Counted from the first letter of the stretch, positions 8,212-17,415 are shown. The stretch: DNA of 32,993 nt from an uncultured Lewinella sp. (GCA_913057785.1 CAJXPD010000103.1:1-32993); one strand, 5' to 3'. Program-made: numbers and translations. Notes: generated from the letters alone by a model not told the origin.

Positions 8212-9450
8212 TTATTTCATGGATAGATTGAAGGCTGCACTTTCAACAGAATCAGCGTAAGCCATCATATCGTGTTCTCCGATATCTAATCCTTTCATTT
8301 CTTCTTCTTCTGATACTCTTAAGCCCATCGTTACTTTGATTGCATATCCTACTGCGATAGAGAATACGAAGGTGAAAGCAACTACTGAAAGCGTACCAAT
8401 CAACTGTGTAAGGAAATTAGCTCCTCCGAAGATTCCCACTGCCAACGTACCCCAGATACCACATACTAAGTGTACAGAAGTTGCACCTACAGGGTCATCA
8501 ATCTTAATCTTATCAAAGAATACTACAGAGAATGGGATGATCACACCCGCAATGGCTCCTACAATGATTGACATACCTGGAGAGATTACATCAGCACCAG
8601 CAGTAATACCTACCAAACCACCTAGGATACCGTTCAATACCATGGAAAGGTCAAAAGATTTGAACATTAAGTAAGAAGCAACGAAGGCTCCAATGGCGCC
8701 AGCAGAAGCCGCCAGAGAGGTAGTAACGAATACAAGAGAAACACCTTCTGGATCACCACTTAATACAGACCCACCGTTGAATCCGAACCATCCGAACCAA
8801 AGTAAGAACACACCGATAGCGGCTAGTGGCATACTGTGACCTGGAATTGGCTTGATCCCTTTATCTGTGTATTTACCGGAACGTGGCCCGAGTAAAATCA
8901 CGATCGCTAAAGCGGCAGCACCTCCACAGGCGTGTACAAGTGTAGAACCAGCAAAGTCAGCAAAGCCCATTGCATCCAACCATCCTGTTCCCCACTTCCA
9001 CATACCAGTGATTGGGTAAGCAACGGCTACCAATAGTGTAGCGAAAAGTAGGAATGGTCCTAATTTGATACGTTCTGCTACAGCACCCGATACAATCGTG
9101 GCAGCGGTAGCAGCAAACATTGCCTGGAATATAAAGTCTGTCCAATAAGTATATGCACCATCTACGTACTCAATCGGCACATAGTCTGGTCCTGGATCAA
9201 GGCCAAATCCTGCGAAGCCAAAAAAGCCACCAGAATAAGCTTCACCAGGGTACATCAAGTTGAAACCCATGATGTAGTAAGTAAGAATACCGATCGCGAT
9301 GATCATGGCATTCTTGAATAGGATGTTTACAACATTTTTCTTTTGTACAAAACCAGCTTCTAGCGTAGAAAAGCCTAAATGCATGATGAATACCAGTACC
9401 GTAGACACCAACATCCATGTGTTATTCGCGGTAAATAAACCCAAGTCCAT
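8212..9450 (-). CDS. amtB: Ammonium transporter AmtB
   Basis: A 412-residue inner-membrane channel of the Amt/Rh family with about 11 hydrophobic segments. The recruitment and pore residues are present: Asp165 in FADFAGSTLVH and the twin histidines His173 and His327 (the latter in DDPVGATSVHLVCGIWG). The Amt signature region DFIFQAMFAATAATIVSGAVAER lies near 105-127 and WFGWFGFNGGS near 218-228. The C-terminal tail RVSEEEEMKGLDIGEHD is the cytoplasmic segment that meets PII in this family. The PII gene lies directly upstream on the same strand, the classic glnK-amtB order. It moves ammonium into the cell when nitrogen is scarce. Confidence 0.96.
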   Translation of the reverse strand: MDLGLFTANNTWMLVSTVLVFIMHLGFSTLEAGFVQKKNVVNILFKNAMIIAIGILTYYIMGFNLMYPGEAYSGGFFGFAGFGLDPGPDYVPIEYVDGAYTYWTDFIFQAMFAATAATIVSGAVAERIKLGPFLLFATLLVAVAYPITGMWKWGTGWLDAMGFADFAGSTLVHACGGAAALAIVILLGPRSGKYTDKGIKPIPGHSMPLAAIGVFLLWFGWFGFNGGSVLSGDPEGVSLVFVTTSLAASAGAIGAFVASYLMFKSFDLSMVLNGILGGLVGITAGADVISPGMSIIVGAIAGVIIPFSVVFFDKIKIDDPVGATSVHLVCGIWGTLAVGIFGGANFLTQLIGTLSVVAFTFVFSIAVGYAIKVTMGLRVSEEEEMKGLDIGEHDMMAYADSVESAAFNLSMK

Positions 9451-9707
9451 ATTGATTAGTTTGTGTATTGTTAACTAAAAAATTGTCAAACCTGAAATCA
9501 GCGCATTAGCGCATAATAACAGCGGCAATAATTTGATTTTTCTTGATTGGTTGGTTTAATAGCCAGTTGTCAATGGTTCCTCAGAGGATGAGGTAAATTG
9601 GGCTAATTTGGTGTGGCTAGGAAATGTAGGATTATGAAAGCTAGGTAAGGGACTATAAAAGAAAGTTCTAAAGTGTTCGTGTTTGTTTGGCTATTTGCTT
9701 TATTCAA

Positions 9708-10046
9708 TTAAATGGCTTCAGCACCATTTTCTCCTGTACGAATTCTTGTTACTTGACTTACATCAACTACAACAACTTTTCCATCTCCTACTTCACCAGT
9801 TCTGGCAGATTCGATGATTGTGTCTACAATAGCTGATACTTTTTCGTCTTCGCAAAGAATGTCTAGCTGTAAACGTGCTATGTAATCTGAGTCGTAAACG
9901 CTTCCGCGATATACTAGTTTCTTACCTTTTTGAAGGCCGAAACCCTTGACATCACTGAGTGTAAAAAAGTTGACCCCAATACCCGCAAGTGCATCTCGCA
10001 CTTTATCGAAACGGGAAAGGCGTACAATTGCCTCTATTTTCTTCAT
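9708..10046 (-). CDS. glnK: PII nitrogen-regulatory protein (GlnK/GlnB family)
   Basis: A 112-residue cytoplasmic PII signal protein, the usual length. It binds ATP/ADP and 2-oxoglutarate as a trimer and gates AmtB. The T-loop carries Tyr46 and Tyr51 in VYRGSVYDSDY, the position uridylylated in enterobacterial GlnB. The nucleotide-binding TGEVGDGKVVVVDV segment lies near 83-96. The T-loop differs from the enterobacterial YRGAEYMVDF by having Ser-Val and acidic residues, so modification by GlnD cannot be assumed. It is the first gene of the nitrogen block. The 257-base gap to amtB contains no terminator, so the two are probably co-transcribed. I named it glnK from its linkage to amtB; glnB is equally defensible. 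Confidence 0.93.
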   Translation of the reverse strand: MKKIEAIVRLSRFDKVRDALAGIGVNFFTLSDVKGFGLQKGKKLVYRGSVYDSDYIARLQLDILCEDEKVSAIVDTIIESARTGEVGDGKVVVVDVSQVTRIRTGENGAEAI

Positions 10047-10287
10047 TTTACTTAAATTTGTGTGAACTAAACGTTAGTTTGAAATAAACAATGCTCGTTC
10101 AACCGCAAATTTTCTGTTGGCGCCAATTTTGCTCTGCTATCATTGTTTTTATCAATACTTCTGAAAGCAAATGTATGGGCAGGCAACATTTCAGCCCAGC
10201 GAAAATTGCGCACCGATGTTAAATTCAAACTGGTCCTAACCAACCTATTTCTCTCTTTATCAATACTTTAACGCCTAACTTTTTGTT

Positions 10288-11835
10288 ATGCCCAACACAC
10301 AAAAGGACCAGCTATTTATTTTAATAAAGTCCTTAACTAAGGCCGAAAAACGGAATTTCAAATTGTACGCTAGCCGTTCACAGAGCGGTGGTGATAGTAA
10401 ATTCTTGCAGCTTTTTGATGTGTTGGACCGGATGCCCCAGTACGATGACAAAATCATCATCAAAAAGGTAGCCCGTATAGAAAAACGCCACCTACCCAAC
10501 CTGAAACGTCACCTCTACAAGCAAATCCTCACTAGCCTTCGATTAATCTATATCCAGAAGAACATCGACATCCAGATTCGCGAACAACTAGATTTCGCTC
10601 GCATTTTATATGGTAAGGGAATGTACATGCAGAGCTTGAGACTGTTGGAAAGAATTAAGCAAACAGCAGTGGATCATCATCAGGATGTTCTGCATCTCGA
10701 AATTCTAGAATTTCAAAAGCTCATAGAAAGTCGTCATGTTACCCACAGTAGACAAGTGGAGAATAAAATGGAGCGGCTACTTATGGAATCGTTGCAGAGA
10801 AGCCAAATTACACATGATATCAATCTCCTTTCTGCTCTAAATATTCAGATACATGGCTATTACATTCAGGTTGGGCATGCCACTACAGTGGAGGACCGAC
10901 TGAAAAGTTTCGAATTCTTCAATACTCATGTTCCTGAGGGATTGGATCGTCGCCAATTGACCTTTTTCGAAAAAGCAAATTTGTATCAGTCATGGATGTG
11001 GTTGCACTACATCAATATGGACCTTGCCAAAGCGCGTGAAAGTGCTGCACAGTGGGTTAATCTGTTCGTAGAAGATCCTAGGATGAGCAGTAAGGATCCC
11101 GATCTATATATCCGAAGTCTCTACTATCTATTGATGCTCCTATTCCTCACCCATCAGAAGGAAGACTTTGAACATTATCTTTCCCACCTCAATGCCTTTA
11201 TTGATAATGCTTGGGAAGATTTAAATGATAATTCCAAAATGCTGGCGAGTGTATATCAGAACCTCTCCAAGCTGAACAAGACCTTACTGTACAATGACTT
11301 TCAGGCTGGCATTGCACTGATTCCAGAAATCCAGAATAGCCTGGAGGTTTTTGATAATTATATGGATGAGTATCGCTCATTGCTTTTTGAATTCAAATAT
11401 GCCTACCTGCACTTTGCTATTGCGGACTTTGAAAAGGCTTTGGACTTCCTTAATAATATTGTCCTCATCAAAAATACTCAGCTGCCGAAAGATTTGCAGA
11501 TCTACGCCAGTCTTCTACAAATAATGTGCTTGTTTGAGACGAAGCAATATGATCTCATGTCTTACTTCCTTTCACCGCTAAGCAGGTTTGTCAACAAATT
11601 TCCGTTCAAAAACAGAACACAGGTTCTCCTGCTGGACTTCCTGAAGAAATTGGCGATGCTGCCTCCATCGGAAGCTGCTACCGCTTTTTCAATTTTTGAA
11701 CGTGAGGTTGCCGAATTGCGCAAAGATCCCCTGGAAGCCAAAGCGCTGCACTACCTTAGACCGGATTTTTGGGCTAAAAGTCATTTAGACAACTGCACCG
11801 TGGAAGAAGCCAGCTACGAACTAGAAAAAGTGTAA
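10288..11835 (+). CDS. Conserved helical-repeat protein of unknown function
   Basis: 515 residues with no signal peptide and no membrane segment, so probably cytoplasmic. The N-terminus (LFILIKSLTKAEKRNFKLYASR) is a motif I associate with a conserved Bacteroidota hypothetical family. The rest is rich in paired amphipathic helices with TPR-like spacing, for example YAYLHFAIADFEKALDFLNNIVL near 373-395. No catalytic motif is evident. A protein-interaction scaffold is the most one can infer. The start ATG at 10288 is the first in frame. It lies 45 bases before the HhH/barrel gene, with no terminator between, so the two form a likely operon. The 241-base region upstream shares its promoter space with glnK, which is divergent. 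Confidence 0.75.
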   Translation: MPNTQKDQLFILIKSLTKAEKRNFKLYASRSQSGGDSKFLQLFDVLDRMPQYDDKIIIKKVARIEKRHLPNLKRHLYKQILTSLRLIYIQKNIDIQIREQLDFARILYGKGMYMQSLRLLERIKQTAVDHHQDVLHLEILEFQKLIESRHVTHSRQVENKMERLLMESLQRSQITHDINLLSALNIQIHGYYIQVGHATTVEDRLKSFEFFNTHVPEGLDRRQLTFFEKANLYQSWMWLHYINMDLAKARESAAQWVNLFVEDPRMSSKDPDLYIRSLYYLLMLLFLTHQKEDFEHYLSHLNAFIDNAWEDLNDNSKMLASVYQNLSKLNKTLLYNDFQAGIALIPEIQNSLEVFDNYMDEYRSLLFEFKYAYLHFAIADFEKALDFLNNIVLIKNTQLPKDLQIYASLLQIMCLFETKQYDLMSYFLSPLSRFVNKFPFKNRTQVLLLDFLKKLAMLPPSEAATAFSIFEREVAELRKDPLEAKALHYLRPDFWAKSHLDNCTVEEASYELEKV

Positions 11836-11880
11836 AGAAAGAAATACCTTTAGGGGGAAATCCCCATACCAAAAACAAAC

Positions 11881-13971
11881 ATGAACTGGCAATACATCCC
11901 TCTTTTCCTTTTCGTATTAATTGGTCCTACCCTACTCGCTCAGACGGATTCCATTCCGCTACCAGACATAAAGGGCGAAATCATAGAAGATATCCTACTA
12001 AATGCTGATGAAGAAAGCGATTTTGAGTTCAACACGGCCTTCGAATACTTAGACGCTTTTGCGGCATCTCCGCTCGACCTTAACGAAGCAAGCGAATCAG
12101 AAATCCGTGAAATTGGTTTATTCACTGACGTTCAGGTCTTAAATCTTCTACGATACAGGGAGATGGTCGGTGACCTAATATCCATTTATGAGTTGCAAGC
12201 CGTTCCGGGACTGGATCTAGCTACTATTCGAAAGGTGGTTCCCTATGTTACGGTCAAAGGGCATGTCGATGACTATCAATTGTCGATTTTGGAAATGATT
12301 AGCGAGGGGAAAAATGAATTCTATAGTCGTTGGCAAACCGTTGTGGAGGAGCAAAAGGGATATCGCCCTTTGGCAGAAGGAGAAACTGCTAGTCGGTATT
12401 TAGGCGATCAAAATCAGCTTTACCTCAGGTTTAAGCATTCTTATGGCAATCGGCTCAGCTATGGCATAACGGCTGAAAAAGACCGAGGAGAGGAGTTTTT
12501 CAAAGGGAGCAATACACAAGGCTTTGACTTCTATTCTGCCCATTTCTATCTACGTAATTACAATCAAACCATCAAGGCTTTGGCCATCGGTGATTATGGC
12601 GTGAGTTTAGGGCAAGGTTTGATCTTTTTTACAGGCTTCAACTATGGCAAAAGTGCCCAGGTAGCCACCATCAAGAGAAGTGGTCGCCAATTACGGGCTT
12701 ACTCCTCTGTAAACGAGGTCAATTTCTTACGAGGGGCGGGAGCGACCTTAGGCCTTGGAGAGGATGTAGAATTGACCCTTTTTGGTTCCTATCAAAGTAT
12801 AGATGGTAACTTGGTATTACCGGATTCTACGGATACTGATATTTTGGAAGCTAGTATTTCTTCCTTGAATGCTACCGGGTTGCACCGAACCGCCAGAGAG
12901 ATTGAAGATCGGAATGTTATACAAAAGTTGACTGCTGGAGGTAGCGTGAAATATAAATTGGATAAAGGGCACGTTGCCTTGAATGGCGTATTCCATCAAT
13001 TCAGCAAGCCCTTAGAGAGCCGGATTCAACCCTATAATCAATTCTACTTCCGAGGGAGTGAATTGATCAATGCTAGTGTAGATTACAACTATCGCTTAGG
13101 TAAGTTCAACCTTTTCGGGGAAACGGCAGTCAGCGATAATGGTAGTATTGCGACGCTAAATGGTCTATTGACCGGCCTTGACCCCAAGGTAGACTTTGCA
13201 CTCTTGTTTCGCCATTACCCTCGTGATTATTGGTCCATCAATTCTAATGCTTTCGCGGAAACGAGTGGAGCCAGGAATGAGACAGGATTGTATACCGGAA
13301 TTGTCGTTAGGCCACACAGAGATTGGATCATATCTGCCTATTTCGACGTTTGGGAACATCCTTGGATACGTTTTCAAGTCGATGCTCCCAGTCGCGGGTA
13401 TGAATATAGGTTCCGACTGACTCACTTCAAGAAACGAAGATATACCGCCTTTATAGAGGTGAGAGATGAGATCAAGCAACGCAATGTGCCCATCTTTGAG
13501 ACAAAATCCAATGACATATTGCCGAGTCGCAGATTTCAAACCCGCTTCAACTTCTCCTATAAAGTAAGTAGTGCAATAGAATTGAGATCTAGAGTAGACC
13601 TAGGGTTTGCGGATAATGAGATCAACAGTTACCAAGATGGGTTTGCCGTATACCAGGACATCATCTTCAAACCGATCGGCTTCCCCTTATCCTTTACTAC
13701 TCGTTATGCCTTATTTGATACAGATGGATTCCAAGTACGCTTTTACAACTTTGAAAACAACCTGCTCTATACCTTTTCCATTCCTGCCTACTATAATCGA
13801 GGAAGTAGGTTTTATTTCAACTTGAGATATAAGGGAATCCGTAACATGACGATAGAAGCTCGCTTCGCTCAGTTGTATTGGTCTGATCAAGAGACAATTG
13901 GTAGCGGCTTAGAAGAGATTAATGGTCCGGTACGAACGGAATTGGGTGCTCAAATCAAGTATCAATTCTAA
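11881..13971 (+). CDS. Helix-hairpin-helix (ComEA-like) protein with C-terminal beta-barrel
   Basis: 696 residues with a signal peptide (MNWQYIPLFLFVLIGPTLLAQ). A ComEA-type helix-hairpin-helix region follows at about 64-123 (PLDLNEASESEIREIG ... IYELQAVPGLDLATIRKVVPYV). The remaining 550 residues are beta-rich with repeated aromatic strand ends and a terminal LGAQIKYQF, as in outer-membrane barrels. HhH domains of this type bind DNA in ComEA, but here the domain is fused to a probable outer-membrane barrel. DNA uptake is therefore possible but unproven. The architecture recurs in Bacteroidota as an uncharacterised family, as I recall it. It is probably the second gene of a two-gene operon with 10288-11835. 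Confidence 0.75.
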   Translation: MNWQYIPLFLFVLIGPTLLAQTDSIPLPDIKGEIIEDILLNADEESDFEFNTAFEYLDAFAASPLDLNEASESEIREIGLFTDVQVLNLLRYREMVGDLISIYELQAVPGLDLATIRKVVPYVTVKGHVDDYQLSILEMISEGKNEFYSRWQTVVEEQKGYRPLAEGETASRYLGDQNQLYLRFKHSYGNRLSYGITAEKDRGEEFFKGSNTQGFDFYSAHFYLRNYNQTIKALAIGDYGVSLGQGLIFFTGFNYGKSAQVATIKRSGRQLRAYSSVNEVNFLRGAGATLGLGEDVELTLFGSYQSIDGNLVLPDSTDTDILEASISSLNATGLHRTAREIEDRNVIQKLTAGGSVKYKLDKGHVALNGVFHQFSKPLESRIQPYNQFYFRGSELINASVDYNYRLGKFNLFGETAVSDNGSIATLNGLLTGLDPKVDFALLFRHYPRDYWSINSNAFAETSGARNETGLYTGIVVRPHRDWIISAYFDVWEHPWIRFQVDAPSRGYEYRFRLTHFKKRRYTAFIEVRDEIKQRNVPIFETKSNDILPSRRFQTRFNFSYKVSSAIELRSRVDLGFADNEINSYQDGFAVYQDIIFKPIGFPLSFTTRYALFDTDGFQVRFYNFENNLLYTFSIPAYYNRGSRFYFNLRYKGIRNMTIEARFAQLYWSDQETIGSGLEEINGPVRTELGAQIKYQF

Positions 13972-14010
13972 AAAATAAAAGCTGTTGCCGACCAATGATC
14001 CGGCAACAGC
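13971..14010 (-). terminator. Terminator of the two-component operon
   Basis: A perfect 10-bp stem, GCTGTTGCCG (13981-13990) with CGGCAACAGC (14001-14010). On the minus strand it runs into TTTTATTTTT. It follows the sensor kinase gene by about 55 bases. A second hairpin, AGAAGCTC-ATC-GAGCTTCT (14042-14060), lies just before it. Confidence 0.75.
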
Positions 14011-14066
14011 ACTGAACTGAATCCTATTTATTACTTCGTTTAGAAGCTCATCGAGCTTCTTAGGTC

Positions 14067-15545
14067 TTAATTAGCAAAGGCCATTTGTTGGTGTGAAGGC
14101 AACTGGAACCAAAATACCGTGCCTTCATTCAATCGACTTTGCACCTGTATCGTAGCATCATGTAAATCCAACATTTTCTTGGCAATAGCCAAGCCTAAGC
14201 CTGTTCCCTTCTTCTCTGCCCCTGGAGCCATCTGTCGGTAACGTTCAAAGATGTAGGACTGCTCTTCTTCAGGTATTCCTGGGCCCGTATCCGCAATTTT
14301 CACCTCGACATTCCCTCCGATACTATTTAGTTCGATGGTAACTTTTCCACCGTCCGGTGTAAATTTCAAGGCATTATCCATCAGGTTTTGCACTACTCGC
14401 TCCACCATGCCCAGGTCAGCGAAGACCATTGGCAAGTCTGGAGGACAAACCAGGTCCATGGTAATCCCCTGTTCTTTGGCCAAAATCTGGTATTTGAAGA
14501 AAACATCCTGCGCCAGCTCCGAAATAAAGAACGGCTCTTTCTTGGGCTCTAGCTGCTTTGCCTCGAGCTTAGAGTATTCGAAAAGTTGAGCAATGAGTCT
14601 AGCTAATTTTTCATTACTATTTAAGATCGTATTCAGATACTTCCTTCTCTCTTCTACCGACAGATTATCTTCTTTAATCAACAAAGTTTCCACATAACCT
14701 TGCATAATAGCCAGAGGCGTTCTAAGATCATGCGAAACATTGGCAATCAATTCACGCCGCAGCTTCTCCACGCCCTGTAACTCTTCAATATTGGCCACAA
14801 TCGTATCTGCCATGGAATTGTAATTATCAGCCAGTGAGCTCAATTCTCCTTGGCGCTTCAAGTAGACTCGGGCTTGATAATCGCCCTCCTTGAAACGCCG
14901 CACCGTATCGATAATACGCCGAAGGTTTCGGGTCAAATACCAGATGGCTAAGAGTCCAACCAATAAGGCTAATCCCAAAGCCAGGAAGAAGAACCATGTT
15001 CCCAATTTAAGGATATAACTACCGAAAAGATTAGTGGTAACGGCAGCTTGTTCCTCACTCGCTAGGATAATATAGACATAGCCTTTAAGTTCTTCTTGAT
15101 CGATAATACGAGCAGCAGAAAATACTTTTCGGTCACCAGGATGACGTGGATCATCACCGACAATCATTTTTTCACGATCTCCATCAATGAAATTCAAGAC
15201 GGGACCCAAGTCTACCGATTTTAGTTTAATCTTTTTGTGCGGAGCCACATATGTGATGATGTCCCCTTGAGTATCCAATAGATAGACTTCGACACTAGGG
15301 TTGATCACCATCATGGAATGCATCACATCCTGTAGTGAAGCTTTGTCCACTTCGCCATTCGGCAAAATTTTGACATTGTTAGTGGTGCTATCGGCAATGG
15401 TACCATATAGGCGTTGGTTTACCTCTTGATGATAACGTTCTGCGACGAAACTGGTAATCATCACGTACCCTACTCCAAGTACACTGAGTAGTAATAAGAA
15501 GACCCCGGAAATCTTCCAGTAGAATAAATTATTCGATTTTGACAT
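14067..15545 (-). CDS. Membrane sensor histidine kinase
   Basis: 492 residues. The first membrane helix spans about 8-31, then a periplasmic sensor region of about 150 residues, then a second helix (about 180-205). A HAMP linker and a HisKA domain follow, with phospho-acceptor His272 in NVSHDLRTPLAIM. The HATPase domain has the N box (QNLMDNALKFTPDGG), G1 (DTGPGIP) and G2 (GTGLGLAIAKKM), all intact. It should autophosphorylate and pass the phosphate to the regulator encoded 25 bases upstream in the same operon. The signal is unknown. The overall plan (periplasmic loop, HAMP, class I kinase) is like PhoR/ResE-type kinases. Nearby PHO-box-like repeats favour a PhoR-like reading, but this is inference. 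Confidence 0.93.
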   Translation of the reverse strand: MSKSNNLFYWKISGVFLLLLSVLGVGYVMITSFVAERYHQEVNQRLYGTIADSTTNNVKILPNGEVDKASLQDVMHSMMVINPSVEVYLLDTQGDIITYVAPHKKIKLKSVDLGPVLNFIDGDREKMIVGDDPRHPGDRKVFSAARIIDQEELKGYVYIILASEEQAAVTTNLFGSYILKLGTWFFFLALGLALLVGLLAIWYLTRNLRRIIDTVRRFKEGDYQARVYLKRQGELSSLADNYNSMADTIVANIEELQGVEKLRRELIANVSHDLRTPLAIMQGYVETLLIKEDNLSVEERRKYLNTILNSNEKLARLIAQLFEYSKLEAKQLEPKKEPFFISELAQDVFFKYQILAKEQGITMDLVCPPDLPMVFADLGMVERVVQNLMDNALKFTPDGGKVTIELNSIGGNVEVKIADTGPGIPEEEQSYIFERYRQMAPGAEKKGTGLGLAIAKKMLDLHDATIQVQSRLNEGTVFWFQLPSHQQMAFAN

Positions 15546-15570
15546 GTTTTAGGTTTGTAAGGGCTGGGAT

Positions 15571-16290
15571 TTAGGATACGGTTACTAACTCTTCGTTGAA
15601 GCGATAACCTACGCCCCAGGTAGTCAAGATATAAGTGGGGGTCTGCAAATTGGGTTCAATCTTACCGCGCAGGCGATTGATATGTGAATTTACGGTATGT
15701 TCGTAGCCGTCAAAGTCGTAACCCCAAACGAGGTTTAGGATCTTATTTCGGTCATAACTTTTGCCAGGATTGGAGGCTAAGAGCGATAGCAGCTCAAATT
15801 CTTTTGGAGAAAGATCTACGCGTTCATTGTTAATCGTCACTTTCCTTTTATCCAAGTCTATGCCTAGATCACCGAACTGTAGTTTTGGAGGATGCTCCCC
15901 TTCTTTCTGTGCTAGTGCCTTCCACTGATCCATGCGACGAAGCAAAGCCTTTACGCGCGCCTGAAACTCCCGGATTCCAAAGGGTTTAGTCATATAATCA
16001 TCCGCACCCAGTTCAAGTCCTAATACCTTATCGATCTCCTCAGACTTTGAAGTGAGCATCAGGATTGGCGTCCGGACCTCCTCTGCTCGGATTCTTCGGC
16101 AAACCTCCATACCATCCATCTTCGGTAACATGATGTCCAGGATGATCAAATCATATTCATTCGTTAGGGCTTTATCTAGTCCTTCTTGCCCATCAAAGGC
16201 TACTTCAATTCTATGCCCCAAATCAGTTAGGTGAATATTAAAAAGTTCTTGGATGTTCCGATCATCTTCTACGGTGAGGATTCTTTTCAT
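15571..16290 (-). CDS. OmpR/PhoB-family response regulator
   Basis: 239 residues. The receiver domain has the acidic pocket Glu8-Asp9-Asp10, phospho-acceptor Asp52 (LIILDIMLPKMDG), Thr79 (MLTSKS) and Lys102 (MTKPF). A C-terminal winged-helix DNA-binding domain follows (DLSPKEFELLSLLASNPGKSYDRNKILNLVWGY ... NSHINRLRGKIE ... GVGYRF). Regulators of this family bind tandem direct repeats about 11 bp apart. Such repeats lie at 16499-16516, 17357-17374 and 17416-17444, just upstream of and beyond this gene, making it their best candidate binder. It is the first gene of the operon with the kinase. Confidence 0.94.
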   Translation of the reverse strand: MKRILTVEDDRNIQELFNIHLTDLGHRIEVAFDGQEGLDKALTNEYDLIILDIMLPKMDGMEVCRRIRAEEVRTPILMLTSKSEEIDKVLGLELGADDYMTKPFGIREFQARVKALLRRMDQWKALAQKEGEHPPKLQFGDLGIDLDKRKVTINNERVDLSPKEFELLSLLASNPGKSYDRNKILNLVWGYDFDGYEHTVNSHINRLRGKIEPNLQTPTYILTTWGVGYRFNEELVTVS

Positions 16291-16498
16291 AAGGCCTGGT
16301 ATCTAGCTGTTTTGGTATGCTTGAATAAATACAACTACAATGTAACACAGCTTTGTTGAATTGGATTTATGATGTCGCGTAATTTAGTGACAACTGTCCT
16401 TGTGGGGACACTTAGACTTCAACTTCTTGCAAAACCCTATTTATCAGCATAATAGAAAGGAGTCCACCGAGCTATTTCATGATAAAAACAGCACAATT

Positions 16499-16540
16499 CT
16501 GTGATACTTTTGTGATAAATTAAATCGCGCTTTTTGTGAC
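16499..16540 (+). promoter_or_regulatory. PHO-box-like direct repeats, copy 1
   Basis: CTGTGAT (16499-16505), a four-base spacer ACTT and TTGTGAT (16510-16516) form direct heptamers on an 11-bp period. The layout is that of the E. coli PHO box (CTGTCAT-N4-CTGTCAT). A third TTGTGAC lies at 16534-16540, out of phase (24 bp). The 19-bp string CTGTGATACTTTTGTGATA is identical at 17357-17375. It lies 208 bases upstream of the regulator gene, oriented toward the decayed gene at about 16536-17203. No clear -7 element follows. Confidence 0.55.
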
Positions 16541-17203
16541 TTGTTTAGTCCCCTCTCCTACCTACCGGAATGGACAAGATGGTATCACTTTCCAAGGAAA
16601 GCATATTGATCTATACATGCCTAATACCGGCGAAGCCCACGAATGCTTTAAAGACATTCAAACTAGCTTAACAGATTCCCCTACCTTGTTGGTCAATACA
16701 CGTATTTACCAACTTCAGAAATCAAACTTTAGAAAACAAGTACGTTTTCCACGGTGACGTAATCTATGTACTACTAAGTGCTAGCAACCGTTCCCTTCCG
16801 AACACCAAGAAATATGTCAGTCCCTCCTCTCTTTGAAGAAAAGAGACATTCTAAACTGTCCAACAGTAAGATCTTGCACTGGCCGATGGGTTACGGGATC
16901 CTACCGAATCTAGCTAGACGGGGATCAATCTGAATTCGGAAGCCCCTACCGAGCTTCTTGAGCTGAGGTTGATAACAGAACTACCACTAGCTGATTCAAT
17001 GTTCAGCTAGGTGTAAAATTCAAGATTGACAGCACTACAGAACTATCAGGTAGTATTTCCGCAGGCGTTTCTAGAGTTGATGCAGCAATCGTGCCTTAGG
17101 TGCTCAAGACGTATTCTATTGCGATAATACTATGAGAGATAACCAGACGGTCCTTGGCTTATCGCAGCAATTAATTCCCAGGAGCTTTTCTACCTATCCA
17201 TAA
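16536..17203 (+). pseudogene. Probable decayed protein gene, family unknown
   Basis: No long ORF exists, but successive + strand reading frames give short stretches that look like real protein, each ended by a stop or shift. They include NGQDGITFQGKHIDLYMPN (frame of 16536), ENKYVFHGDVIYVLLSASN (about 16731-16836), KILHWPMGYGILPNLA, TELLELRLITELPLADS (about 16940-17000), FNVQLGVKFKIDSTTELSG (about 16995-17080) and ALGAQDVFYCDN (from 17093). The last stretch runs to a TAA at 17201, seven bases before an intrinsic terminator. This order, plus the retained terminator and upstream repeats, suggests a gene broken by several indels. The boundaries are approximate and the family is not recognised. 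Chance open segments in noncoding DNA are the alternative. Confidence 0.4.
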
Positions 17204-17210
17204 TCCTAAG

Positions 17211-17248
17211 AGACTTCACAAAGGCAATAGCTTCTGTGAGGTCTTTTT
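17211..17248 (+). terminator. Terminator retained behind the decayed gene
   Basis: AGACTTCACA (17211-17220) pairs with TGTGAGGTCT (17235-17244) with one wobble and runs into five T. No intact gene precedes it on the + strand within 3 kb. Together with the repeats at 16499 it brackets a possible transcript of about 700 nt. Confidence 0.7.
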
Positions 17249-17356
17249 CCATTAATTCCACTGCTTTCCCTCTTCGTCGCCTGCACGACACCCATCTCAC
17301 ACACAGACATAAATATCTATATATCAATTACTTATATCAAATTCAGAAATCATAAG

Positions 17357-17374
17357 CTGTGATACTTTTGTGAT
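17357..17374 (+). promoter_or_regulatory. PHO-box-like direct repeats, copy 2
   Basis: CTGTGAT (17357-17363), ACTT, TTGTGAT (17368-17374): the same heptamers, spacer and flanking A as copy 1, over 19 identical bases. It lies 42 bases before the triple repeat at 17416 and upstream of the spondin-like lipoprotein gene. Confidence 0.55.
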
Positions 17375-17415
17375 ATACAGGCCAAAGATGTCGTCCCCCG
17401 AACACTCCTCTCGCC

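Noticed and set aside
10081..10160. RpoN (-24/-12) promoter upstream of glnK
   Set aside because: A TTGGCGCC and a TTTGCGG occur, but the GG-to-GC spacing is 18 rather than 12, so the match fails.
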